From positions 1-9,090 of the forward strand of contig JAGXII010000155.1 of the NCBI GenBank assembly GCA_024635735.1: a stretch of DNA of 9,090 nucleotides, read 5' to 3'. Below, piece by piece: positions 1 to 6,676 of this stretch. The stretch comes from Christiangramia sp. (GTDB taxonomy: Bacteria > Bacteroidota > Bacteroidia > Flavobacteriales > Flavobacteriaceae). Below the pieces are notes generated by a model. It worked only from the letters and a program-made list of their open reading frames with translations, was not told the origin of the DNA and searched no databases. Within the stretch, counting starts at the first letter, position 1, and every line of letters starts with the position of its first letter. The position numbers and the translations under genes were made by a program.

Positions 1-762
1 CAATCCTTCTCCCCCGATAAAATGCGGCGGATCGCTGGGTTTTTGAATGTCTTCCTTATAAGATGGAGATACGGTATGAACAGCATCTGCCAGCCTTATC
101 CCCGTAGCCATAAGATTAATACAATCTGTATATCTAGGATCCTTTAAACGCTCTCTGTCATAATTCACTTCAGGGAAATAGGCCTCTACTGAGGAATAAT
201 TATCTGCAAAGGGCCGTATGCCCTGAATTGCCAGATTATGGATCGAGTACACAAACTTTATGTCTTTCAGTTTCTGAAACCTTGAATTGAATTCACGATG
301 AAATAAGAGCATACTTGTATGCCAATCGTGTAAATGAACAATATTTATCGCACCCAGAATTCCATCCCTTATGGCTGCTGCGACCGCAGTACAAAAGAGA
401 GAAAACATGTTGGCATCGGTAAAAAAAGGCTGATCAGGATCATTAAAATAAATATGAGCAATATCACCTGATTTAAGGTCGGGATGATGAACCACAAAAT
501 GTTTAATCCCGGGAGTTTCTCTTTTACCCGGAACTTCATATATACCCGCGCTTTGAGCTTCTCCTCTAAAAATAAAATTAACCTCTGCAATTTTATTTCC
601 AGATTGATGTAACCTGGAATATGAAGGGGTAATCACCTGTGCAAGATCTCCTCTGGCAGCAATTTGTCTGGGAACATCGCGAACTACATCGCCCATTCCG
701 CCGGCTTTGCAACGAGGGATACCATCATTTTCAGCAGCGACGAATAAAAAATTAGTTTTCAA
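1..762 (-). CDS. glgA: Glycogen synthase (ADP-glucose type, GT5), N-terminal 254 codons, cut by window edge
   Basis: Starch/glycogen synthase, which transfers glucose from ADP-glucose to the end of an alpha-1,4-glucan in the cytoplasm. The visible part is the N-terminal Rossmann domain of the GT-B fold. Seen in the sequence: the nucleotide-sugar loop KAGGMGDVVRDVP (residues 19-31; family form K-x-G-G-L-x-D-V), HLHDWHTS (143-150), SIHNLAIQG (173-181) and HTVSPSY (229-235), all in family order. Family members are usually about 270 residues (GT5 short forms) to 480 or more, so the C-terminal half lies beyond position 1. The start is a TTG at 762-760: the frame has a stop at 777-775, no ATG or GTG-plus-conserved alternative fits better, and residues 2-11 (KTNFLFVAAE) match the expected first beta strand. 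A GTA codon precedes it and is not an initiator. It lies downstream of eno, separated by a terminator, so it is probably transcribed separately. Family assignment is firm; the start is likely. Confidence 0.9.
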   Translation of the reverse strand, partial: MKTNFLFVAAENDGIPRCKAGGMGDVVRDVPRQIAARGDLAQVITPSYSRLHQSGNKIAEVNFIFRGEAQSAGIYEVPGKRETPGIKHFVVHHPDLKSGDIAHIYFNDPDQPFFTDANMFSLFCTAVAAAIRDGILGAINIVHLHDWHTSMLLFHREFNSRFQKLKDIKFVYSIHNLAIQGIRPFADNYSSVEAYFPEVNYDRERLKDPRYTDCINLMATGIRLADAVHTVSPSYKEDIQKPSDPPHFIGGEGL

Positions 763-872
763 TACAAAAGGGAATTAGTTGGTTACCGGAATTTAAGAAT
801 TAAGCCTTGGGTCACATAGTTTAATTCATTAAATGATTGTTAATATAACACATAAATTTAGCAATAAAGCAC

Positions 873-903
873 AAAAAAAGCCCCTTCTAAAAGAAGAGGC
901 TTT
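873..903 (-). terminator. Rho-independent terminator after eno
   Basis: Read on the minus strand, a 12-bp stem (AAAGCCTCTTCT with AGAAGGGGCTTT, 3-nt loop) is followed by a run of seven T at 879-873. The one irregular pair is a U-G wobble in minus-strand RNA but an A-C mismatch in plus-strand RNA, so the hairpin suits the minus-strand transcript of eno, which stops 19 bases earlier. It separates eno from glgA. The rest of the 159-base eno-glgA gap is AT-rich with no clear promoter. Confidence 0.85.
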
Positions 904-921
904 GCATTAAGATTAAAAAAT

Positions 922-2211
922 CTATTTTATTTTGAATGCTTTATCCTGTGGATAATAAGCAACATCACCTAATTCTTCTTCGATTCTAAGCAATTGATTA
1001 TACTTGGCCATCCTGTCACTTCTTGAAGCCGAACCAGTTTTAATTTGTCCGGTATTCAAAGCAACTGCAAGGTCGGCAATTGTATTATCTTCAGTTTCCC
1101 CTGAACGGTGCGACATTACCGAAGTGTACCCAGCGTTATGAGCCATATTTACAGCGGCGATGGTTTCGGTTAAAGTCCCGATCTGGTTCACTTTAATAAG
1201 AATTGAATTCGCGATATTTTCTTTTATACCACGGCCAAGTCTTTCAACATTAGTTACAAAAAGATCATCACCAACCAACTGAACTTTATCTCCAATCTTG
1301 TCAGTTAGAGCTTTCCATCCTTCCCAGTCATTTTCGTCCATTCCATCTTCAATAGAAATGATTGGATATTTTGAAGCAAGTTCTGCAAGATAATCGGCTT
1401 GTTCCTGACTATTTCTTACTTTTCCCTTATCACCTTCAAATTTTGTATAGTCGTATTTTCCGTTTACGAAAAATTCAGCGGCAGCACAGTCCAGAGCTAT
1501 ACTTACCTGCTCCCCTGGTTTGTAACCAGCTTTTTTAATTGCTTTAAGAATGGTATCCAAAGCATCTTCTGTTCCGTCTAAAGTAGGAGCGAATCCACCT
1601 TCATCACCAACTGCAGTACTTAAACCACGGTCGTGAAGAACTTTCTTAAGGTTATGGAAGATCTCAGTACCCATTTTTAAGGCATGAGAAAAATTATCTG
1701 CCATTACCGGCATAATCATAAACTCCTGAAAAGCGATAGGAGCATCACTATGAGAACCCCCATTAATAATATTCATCATAGGTACCGGAAGTGTGTTTGC
1801 ACTCACTCCACCAACATACCTGTAAAGAGGCATATTAAGTTCATTTGCAGCAGCCTTTGCAACTGCAAGAGAAACTCCTAAAATAGCATTAGCTCCCAGT
1901 TTAGATTTATTTGGGGTGCCATCCAGATCTATCATTGTTTGATCGATAAGGTTTTGATCAAAAACCGAATATCCCAGTAACTGATCGGCAATTTCATCGT
2001 TTACATTCTCAATAGCTTTTAGAACTCCTTTACCCATAAAATCCTTACCTCCATCACGTAATTCCACAGCTTCATGTTCTCCGGTAGATGCTCCTGAAGG
2101 AACAGCTGCGCGACCCATAATTCCATTTTCGGTTACAACATCTACTTCTACGGTTGGATTTCCTCTGGAGTCAAAAATCTGACGGGCATGAATATCTAGT
2201 ATAGCACTCAT
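922..2211 (-). CDS. eno: Enolase (phosphopyruvate hydratase)
   Basis: Converts 2-phosphoglycerate to phosphoenolpyruvate in glycolysis and gluconeogenesis, as a Mg-dependent cytosolic enzyme. Complete at 429 residues, the normal bacterial length. Seen in the sequence: N-terminal DSRGNPTVE (14-22), the flexible loop SGASTGEHEA (39-48), QEFM with Glu163, GDEGGFAP with the general acid/base Glu204, metal ligands Asp241 (ALDCAAAEF), Glu288 (SIEDGMDE) and the Asp315-Asp316 pair (VGDDLFVTN), the catalytic Lys340 within the enolase signature ILIKVNQIGTLTET (337-350), and SHRSGETED (367-375). The loop around 154-162 reads HSDAPIAFQ, a variant of the usual HADNNVDIQ type. ATG at 2211 gives the canonical N-terminus; no Shine-Dalgarno motif precedes it. 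Upstream is the beta-barrel gene cassette, with no evident terminator between, so some read-through is possible; downstream is a terminator. Confidence 0.98.
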   Translation of the reverse strand: MSAILDIHARQIFDSRGNPTVEVDVVTENGIMGRAAVPSGASTGEHEAVELRDGGKDFMGKGVLKAIENVNDEIADQLLGYSVFDQNLIDQTMIDLDGTPNKSKLGANAILGVSLAVAKAAANELNMPLYRYVGGVSANTLPVPMMNIINGGSHSDAPIAFQEFMIMPVMADNFSHALKMGTEIFHNLKKVLHDRGLSTAVGDEGGFAPTLDGTEDALDTILKAIKKAGYKPGEQVSIALDCAAAEFFVNGKYDYTKFEGDKGKVRNSQEQADYLAELASKYPIISIEDGMDENDWEGWKALTDKIGDKVQLVGDDLFVTNVERLGRGIKENIANSILIKVNQIGTLTETIAAVNMAHNAGYTSVMSHRSGETEDNTIADLAVALNTGQIKTGSASRSDRMAKYNQLLRIEEELGDVAYYPQDKAFKIK

Positions 2212-2341
2212 AATCTTTTTTTATTGGTTAATTAAAATTGAACTGCAAGATACAAATACAAGGACAAATAAGCCATTGAAGACGCTAGTTTTAAAGCATT
2301 TATAACATTATAATTACTAAAACGTTTTCGATAGGCGGGCT
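2212..2341 (-). promoter_or_regulatory. Probable eno promoter/leader region with a palindrome
   Basis: A 130-base AT-rich gap between the envelope cassette and eno. It holds a perfect 10-bp palindrome AAAACGTTTT (2319-2328) and the direct repeat TTATAA-CA-TTATAA (2300-2313). No hairpin plus T run is seen, so the cassette upstream has no evident terminator here. A promoter for the highly expressed eno gene is expected in this gap. TGTATTTG on the minus strand is one base from the Bacteroidota -7 consensus TAnnTTTG, but no TTTG box at a proper distance supports it. Confidence 0.35.
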
Positions 2342-3019
2342 CTAATTTTTTCGGAAAGCCGAGAACAAATCGTAATATACTCTAAAACCGACACCTAGTC
2401 CATCATTACTTCCACCAACGGCTTTGATCTCATATTCTGAAAAGTCTAAAGATTCTACCGCATATTCCGAATTCAAAAAGGAATATTTGAAAAAAAGTGA
2501 AAACCAGAGATTATCTACATTAAATATTTGGCCTTCCGCCCCAACAGCAAAACTCCAGAAAGAACTATTTTCAGAATACCGGTTACGTTCTTCCAGGGCG
2601 TATAAATCCCCATTATAAACAAGAAGATCTCCACGGGCCTTAGTCTTTCCGATATTATACTGAGGTATTAAAACCAATGCTGCCTCCTCATCTCCAAATT
2701 TGAGCTTAGGTGCTAAAGAAAAGAAATAGGAGGAAAACTGGATTTTAAGCTTTGACTCTGCAATGGAATTTGGCTCTCCCACATAATTAAATTCGCGTGT
2801 TCCCGGTGAACCATAGTAGGAATCAAATCCAACTTCAGGAGCAAGAAACTTCCATTGAAATAACTGTGAGCCCACGTTTAGATTTATATAGGCATTTTCT
2901 TCAAAACCGGTATCACGGTAATATTCCACACCGCCATATAATACCGGATACTTTTGAGAGAAAGAAGACAGGCTCGTTAGAAGCAATAAAAGACCTAATA
3001 CTATTTTCCTAATTTCCAT
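2342..3019 (-). CDS. Secreted protein, probable outer-membrane beta-barrel, unknown function (225 aa)
   Basis: I do not recognise a named family. Residues 1-21 form a typical signal peptide: basic start (MEIRK), a Leu-rich core (LGLLLLLTSL) and a polar end with likely cleavage near SSFSQ. The mature part (about 200 residues) alternates polar and hydrophobic residues and is rich in aromatic and Gly residues (YGGVEYY, SSYFFSLAPKLKFG, LWFSLFFKYSFL, GLGVGFRVYYDLF), as expected of a small outer-membrane beta-barrel. It lacks Cys, a lipobox or any enzyme motif. The ATG lies inside the end of the upstream 176-aa gene (19-nt overlap, different frame), which points to translational coupling; this start supplies the complete signal peptide. 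It is last in a three-gene set and is followed by the 130-base gap before eno. Localisation is inferred from composition; function is unknown. Confidence 0.8.
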   Translation of the reverse strand: MEIRKIVLGLLLLLTSLSSFSQKYPVLYGGVEYYRDTGFEENAYINLNVGSQLFQWKFLAPEVGFDSYYGSPGTREFNYVGEPNSIAESKLKIQFSSYFFSLAPKLKFGDEEAALVLIPQYNIGKTKARGDLLVYNGDLYALEERNRYSENSSFWSFAVGAEGQIFNVDNLWFSLFFKYSFLNSEYAVESLDFSEYEIKAVGGSNDGLGVGFRVYYDLFSAFRKN

Positions 3020-3531
3020 CCTAATTGAATTGCGAAAATTGGAGCAAAATAGGATGCTCCTCGCTGGTTAAATCCATAACCTGCACCGAGGTTAAAATTG
3101 AGTTTAAGTTTACTGTAATATACTCTTTGAAGGCCCCATGCGGGACCAAAGAAAATTCCGTAATCGCTGGCATACTTGAGATCGCCAATGATAGGATCGC
3201 CTCCGCTAATTGAACCAATAGCGGCTATATAATTCCCGCTATTTTCTGAAGCCTTTTTGTTATTATCCTGTCTTTTTTGAAGATTATAGAAATACCTGTA
3301 CTGCACTTCAAAGCCCGGAAATATCCCGAATTCTGATTCGCCCATAGATTCATGATATGCAAATCCAATCCCCAAATCCATATTAATGGCAGACTCATTG
3401 GTGACAGCTACTTCATATTCTACCGATGGTGTTATTAGATTTAATGAAAACTGACTTGAAGTACCTACAGCAGTTTGCGCTGAAAGAACCCCGGAAAGAG
3501 CGAATAAAAACATTCCAATAATGTACTTCAT
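3001..3531 (-). CDS. Secreted protein, probable small outer-membrane beta-barrel, unknown function (176 aa)
   Basis: No named family recognised. Residues 1-19 form a signal peptide (MKYIIGMFLFALSGVLSAQ) with an Ala-x-Ala-like site near LSAQ. The mature part has repeated amphipathic strands rich in Gly and aromatics: INMDLGIGFAYH (49-60), FGIFPGFEVQYRYFYNLQKR (68-87), YGIFFGPAWGLQRVYY (124-139), LNFNLGAGYGF (144-154) and a C-terminal strand APIFAIQLGWKL (163-174). This fits an eight-stranded or similar barrel. A polar stretch QKRQDNNKKASENSGN (85-100) could be a surface loop. There is no Cys or catalytic motif. It sits 15 nt after the 403-aa gene and overlaps the 225-aa gene by 19 nt, so the three are very probably one operon and may act together in the cell envelope. 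Barrel type is inferred; function is unknown. Confidence 0.8.
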   Translation of the reverse strand: MKYIIGMFLFALSGVLSAQTAVGTSSQFSLNLITPSVEYEVAVTNESAINMDLGIGFAYHESMGESEFGIFPGFEVQYRYFYNLQKRQDNNKKASENSGNYIAAIGSISGGDPIIGDLKYASDYGIFFGPAWGLQRVYYSKLKLNFNLGAGYGFNQRGASYFAPIFAIQLGWKLGK

Positions 3532-3546
3532 ATCGTTTGAGTATTT

Positions 3547-4758
3547 CTAAAAAATAGAATATGCTAAAGAAAGAGAGATTAACGAGTAATTACTTTTCCA
3601 GCGTAAATCATAATTTTCTGGCACAAAATTATGCCCATTCACTTTACGGATATCATATCTCAACTCCAGGCTTAATTTTTTTACGGAATAGCCCGCACCA
3701 AACATTGGATTAAAGCCGGAATCCAGGGAATTTAAAACAGGATCTAAATTTCGGTTTGTATTATCAAACAAAACTTCTGATCCCGTTGGACTATTAAAAT
3801 TAATTCCAATATTGGCGAAAATCTTTGAATCGGTATTCAGAAAAAAGTAATGTCTTATTAAAAACCCGGCATTTAAAGATGAATAATTTACTTTAAGATC
3901 TGCATCAAAACTGCGGGTTAAGGTGGCATCTTTTTTAAAAGTTTCATATGCCGCGTCAAGCAAAATAGACCATTTATACTTGTTAAATGGCAATAAATAT
4001 TCCACTTGACCTCCAATTCGAAAAGTAGGGCCGGTTAGTTTTTCACCAGAGGCATTAATACCACTTTCAACATCCATGGAGCCAAAACCTACTGCTATAA
4101 CAGGCTTAAACTTTAAAATTCCTTTATCGGACTTATTAAAATAAACTTCGTATACTGAGCCCATGCAATCATTGTAAGCTATAATATACTTTGAGAGGTC
4201 TTTGATGCTATAACGCAATCCCTCAGCATGAGTATTTATACCTTCACACTGTACCTCGTTTATTAATTGTTGCTGAAAATAATTATTAGCCCTGATTTGT
4301 TGATTAACCTGAAAACGCTTATAAACTAAAGGTTTAATCTCCCCTGCATCCATTCGATAATAAAAACGATGAAGGCCATTCTTCTGGAAACTAAAAAGAT
4401 CAGCTTTACCATCTACCATTAAGCGTAGGAAAACAAGTTGTTGCTGAAATTCAGGAGCTCTTTGACCACTTAATTCTGAAACTACGTCAGAAGACATATC
4501 CACATCAACCTTATGGCGAGTGAAATAAAATTGTCCAACTTTAAATTCTCTGATTTCTTCAATACCGGCATCCTTAATTTCGGAAGCCTCTGTCAGTTTA
4601 TATTTTAAATCTTCAGGGTTAAAATTCCAGTCAGAATTCTTGATTAGACATTCGACCTTATCACCGGAATTATTAATAAAATAACCTTTTTCAAACTCTA
4701 TTTGAGAATAGAGATTAATGCTCATAAAAAAGACAATCAACAAAAAGTAATTTCTCAT
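3547..4758 (-). CDS. Secreted two-part protein: conserved N-terminal domain plus C-terminal beta-barrel (403 aa)
   Basis: This resembles a protein type I recall as widespread in flavobacteria and usually called hypothetical or outer-membrane beta-barrel protein. Residues 1-19 are a signal peptide ending LYSQ. Residues 20 to about 205 form a mixed alpha/beta region: GYFINNSGDKVECLIKN (25-41), DWNFNPED (43-50), an aromatic stretch YYRMDAGEIKPLVYKRF (133-149), a Gln-rich piece NNYFQQQL (158-165), and three Cys (37, 171 and 198). From about 213 to 403 there are alternating beta strands typical of a porin-like barrel (KPVIAVGFGSMDVES, FRIGGQVEYLLPF, LNAGFLIRHYFFL, IFANIGINF, MFGAGYSV, LSLELRYDIRKV), ending in Phe403, the terminal aromatic residue expected of outer-membrane proteins. 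No P-loop or other enzyme motif is visible. It is first in the three-gene set, 80 bases after the carA terminator, so a promoter is expected between 4759 and 4838. Function is unknown. Confidence 0.85.
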   Translation of the reverse strand: MRNYFLLIVFFMSINLYSQIEFEKGYFINNSGDKVECLIKNSDWNFNPEDLKYKLTEASEIKDAGIEEIREFKVGQFYFTRHKVDVDMSSDVVSELSGQRAPEFQQQLVFLRLMVDGKADLFSFQKNGLHRFYYRMDAGEIKPLVYKRFQVNQQIRANNYFQQQLINEVQCEGINTHAEGLRYSIKDLSKYIIAYNDCMGSVYEVYFNKSDKGILKFKPVIAVGFGSMDVESGINASGEKLTGPTFRIGGQVEYLLPFNKYKWSILLDAAYETFKKDATLTRSFDADLKVNYSSLNAGFLIRHYFFLNTDSKIFANIGINFNSPTGSEVLFDNTNRNLDPVLNSLDSGFNPMFGAGYSVKKLSLELRYDIRKVNGHNFVPENYDLRWKSNYSLISLSLAYSIF

Positions 4759-4838
4759 TAAATAGTTTATTCGTTAAAAAATGTTAAAGCTAAAACTATT
4801 TCAAAAATTGGCAAATATTTTTTAGACTTAACAGTAAT
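4759..4838 (-). promoter_or_regulatory. Expected promoter region of the three-gene envelope cassette
   Basis: An 80-base AT-rich stretch between the carA terminator and the 403-aa gene. Because the terminator is strong, a promoter should lie here. The minus strand contains TAGTTTTA, 7 of 8 to the Bacteroidota -7 consensus TAnnTTTG, with an upstream TTTG only 13 bases away (about 19-21 expected), so the exact boxes are uncertain. No operator-like symmetry is apparent. Confidence 0.3.
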
Positions 4839-4870
4839 AAAAAAAGCCGGAAGAAAACTTCCGGCTTTTT
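4839..4870 (-). terminator. Rho-independent terminator after carA
   Basis: A perfect 13-bp inverted repeat (AAAAAGCCGGAAG at 4841-4853 with its complement at 4858-4870) around a 4-base loop, followed on the minus strand by a T run covering 4845-4839. It begins 18 bases past the carA stop codon. Its symmetry would allow it to act in both directions, but only minus-strand genes surround it. It separates carA from the envelope cassette. Confidence 0.92.
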
Positions 4871-4888
4871 ACCTAAAATTATTAGTGT

Positions 4889-6001
4889 TTATGCCTTAAC
4901 AGACTTTATCCTTTCAATAAATTCATCAAACAAATAACTTGCATCATGAGGTCCCGGACTGGCTTCCGGGTGATATTGAACAGAAAACACATTCTTACTC
5001 TTCATTGCCAGGCCTCCAACAGTACCATCATTCAGGCAAATATGAGTTACTTCAACATCAGGATGAGCTTCGGTCTGCTCTTTATCCACTGAGAAACCAT
5101 GATTTTGCGAGGTGATCTCCCCTTTACCGGAGATAAGGTTTTTTACAGGATGATTAATCCCCCTGTGCCCGTGATGCATTTTGTAAGTATTAATTCCATT
5201 GGCTATGGCGATAATCTGATGTCCAAGACATATTCCAAAGAGAGGGTGATCGTTTTCTATTATGGTTTTAGTAACGTCAATAGCGCTTTTCAAAGGTTGT
5301 GGATCTCCTGGGCCATTGGAAAGGAAGTAACCATCGGGATTCCATTCCTTCATTTCTTCATAAGTGGCATTATATGGAAACACCTTTATATATGCGTCCC
5401 TTTCTGCAAGATTCCGCAGGATATTTCGCTTAATACCCACGTCCAGTGCAGCAATTTTATATTTGGCCTTCTCATTTCCATAGAAATAAGGTTGCTTTAC
5501 TGAAACCTTTGAAGCAAGTTCAAGTCCATTCATATCAGGAACTTTTTCAAGTTCCATTTTGAGCCCTTCAATATTTTCAACATCTGTGGAAATAACTGCA
5601 TTCATAGCTCCATTCTCGCGGATATAAGTAACCAGCGCACGGGTATCCACATCTGAGATAGCGAAAATATTACTATCCTCAAGAAATTCCTGCAGTGTTT
5701 TATCTGCTGCCGGCCTGGATTGAGTATAGCTGAAATTTTTGCATATAAGTCCGGCTATTTTTGCTTTATCAGATTCATTTTCTCCTTCGTTTGTGCCGTA
5801 ATTACCAATATGAGCATTAGTGGTTACCATCAATTGTCCATAATAAGATGGATCTGTAAAGATTTCCTGATAACCAGTCATGCCGGTATTAAAACACACT
5901 TCGCCAGCGGCGCTACCATCTTTGTCTCCAACCACTTTTCCATAGAAAATGGTACCGTCTTCAAGTAAAATAATCGCTTTTTTTCGGGCCTGATATTTCA
6001 T
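4889..6001 (-). CDS. carA: Carbamoyl-phosphate synthase small (glutaminase) subunit
   Basis: Hydrolyses glutamine and passes ammonia to the large subunit CarB for carbamoyl-phosphate synthesis, feeding arginine and pyrimidine pathways in the cytoplasm. Complete at 370 residues, within the usual 360-390. The N-terminal CPSase_S domain is about 7-150 (LLEDGTIFYGK, FNTGMTGYQEIFTDPSYYGQ, SDVDTRALVTYIRENGAMNAVIS). The class I glutamine amidotransferase domain is about 180-365, with oxyanion-loop SNGPGDP (228-234), the nucleophile Cys258 in FGICLGHQ, and His344 and Glu346 in VQYHPEASPGP. Thus the Cys-His-Glu triad is intact. ATG at 6001 gives the expected short lead-in before the first strand; there is no Shine-Dalgarno motif. 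carB is not in the window. Terminators lie on both sides, so it should be transcribed from its own promoter in the 6002-6054 stretch. A location after the alpha operon is, as I recall, common in flavobacteria. Confidence 0.97.
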   Translation of the reverse strand: MKYQARKKAIILLEDGTIFYGKVVGDKDGSAAGEVCFNTGMTGYQEIFTDPSYYGQLMVTTNAHIGNYGTNEGENESDKAKIAGLICKNFSYTQSRPAADKTLQEFLEDSNIFAISDVDTRALVTYIRENGAMNAVISTDVENIEGLKMELEKVPDMNGLELASKVSVKQPYFYGNEKAKYKIAALDVGIKRNILRNLAERDAYIKVFPYNATYEEMKEWNPDGYFLSNGPGDPQPLKSAIDVTKTIIENDHPLFGICLGHQIIAIANGINTYKMHHGHRGINHPVKNLISGKGEITSQNHGFSVDKEQTEAHPDVEVTHICLNDGTVGGLAMKSKNVFSVQYHPEASPGPHDASYLFDEFIERIKSVKA

Positions 6002-6054
6002 AGTTGTCTTGTTGTTGCCGTAAAATTAATTCAATTTATTTATCGAAAGGGTAT

Positions 6055-6088
6055 AAAAAAAGGATAAACTATTAAAGTTTATCCTTTT
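6055..6088 (-). terminator. Rho-independent terminator closing the ribosomal operon (after rplQ)
   Basis: A perfect 13-bp inverted repeat (AAAAGGATAAACT at 6058-6070 with its complement at 6076-6088), 5-base loop, followed on the minus strand by seven T at 6061-6055. It begins 28 bases after the rplQ stop and ends before the carA start, marking the end of the rpsM...rplQ operon. The stem is AU-rich but long and without mismatches. Confidence 0.88.
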
Positions 6089-6116
6089 AAAATTTAGATC
6101 GTAAAAAAAGTCATTT

Positions 6117-6656
6117 TTATTCCTCTTTTTTATCATCTTTCTTTTCTTCAGCCTTAGGCTCTTGAGCTTTCGGGCTTTCTTCTTTTTTAGTTTCTTTAGA
6201 AGCTTCTTTTGGTTGTGCGATAGTTTCAGCATCTGCTTTTTTCTTACCAGCACGACGAGTAGATTTTTTCTTCTTAGGCTTATCAACACCGTAAGTTTCA
6301 TTATAATCTACTAATTCTATCATTGCCATTTCTGCAGCATCTCCAAGACGACTACCAAGCTTAATCACTCTGGTATATCCTCCCGGGCGATCTCCTACTT
6401 TAGGAGCTACTTCACGAAACAATTCACTTACTGCTTCCTTACTACGAAGTTTACTAAATACAATACGTCTGTTGTGAGTAGTATCTTCTTTAGATTTTGT
6501 TACTAAAGGCTCAACGAATACTTTAAGTGCTTTGGCTTTAGCAACGGTAGTATTTATACGTTTATGTTCAATTAGGGAACATGCCATATTCGCAAGCATA
6601 GCTTTACGATGCGCAGTTTGTCTACCTAAATGATTCGTCTTCTTTCCGTGTCTCAT
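6117..6656 (-). CDS. rplQ: 50S ribosomal protein L17 with long charged C-terminal tail
   Basis: Large-subunit ribosomal protein near the peptide exit tunnel. Residues 1 to about 119 are the conserved L17 fold: MRHGKKTNHLGRQTAHRKAM at the start (family form RH...LgR...HR.al..nl), IEHKRINTTVAKAKALK (29-45), HNRRIVFSKL (61-70), DRPGGYTRVIKLGSRLGDAAEMAMIELV (89-116). E. coli L17 is about 127 residues; this one has 179. The extra part, about 125-179, is a low-complexity tail with 18 Lys and 10 Glu and no hydrophobic core, which should be disordered. Tails of this type are, as I recall, usual in Bacteroidota L17. The ATG at 6656 is fixed by the conserved MRHG start. It lies 100 bases after rpoA, a gap that can fold into a hairpin, and is followed by the operon terminator. 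Confidence 0.97.
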   Translation of the reverse strand: MRHGKKTNHLGRQTAHRKAMLANMACSLIEHKRINTTVAKAKALKVFVEPLVTKSKEDTTHNRRIVFSKLRSKEAVSELFREVAPKVGDRPGGYTRVIKLGSRLGDAAEMAMIELVDYNETYGVDKPKKKKSTRRAGKKKADAETIAQPKEASKETKKEESPKAQEPKAEEKKDDKKEE

Positions 6657-6676
6657 GACATTTTATGTTTCATCAT
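6653..6676 (-). other. Tiny open frame (7 codons) overlapping the rplQ start
   Basis: Just before rplQ, minus-strand ATG ATG AAA CAT AAA ATG TCA TGA reads MMKHKMS and stops at a TGA that overlaps the rplQ ATG as ATGA. Its first two codons are the 3' strand of the hairpin at 6671-6712. It may be a chance frame in AT-rich leader sequence, or it could couple translation to rplQ. There is no sequence evidence that it is translated. Confidence 0.2.

Noticed and set aside
369..590. Open frame of 73 codons on the minus strand
   Set aside because: It lies in another frame within glgA, whose conserved motifs run through the same bases; the product is low-complexity and hydrophobic with no homology that I recognise.
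778..872. Possible promoter for glgA (TAAATTTA, 7 of 8 to TAnnTTTG)
   Set aside because: The nearest upstream TTTG is only 11 bases away and belongs to the eno terminator T run; such matches are frequent in AT-rich DNA.
5099..5503. Plus-strand open frame of 134 codons
   Set aside because: It is antisense to the glutaminase domain of carA, which has an intact catalytic triad; no signals suggest a real plus-strand gene.
6002..6054. Possible carA promoter (TAATTTTA, 7 of 8 to TAnnTTTG)
   Set aside because: No TTTG box at 19-21 bases upstream; a promoter is expected here but I cannot place it from sequence alone.
6026..6301. Lys-rich open frame of 91 codons on the minus strand
   Set aside because: It is the shifted reading of the A-rich rplQ tail and runs through the terminator hairpin; rplQ itself explains the region.
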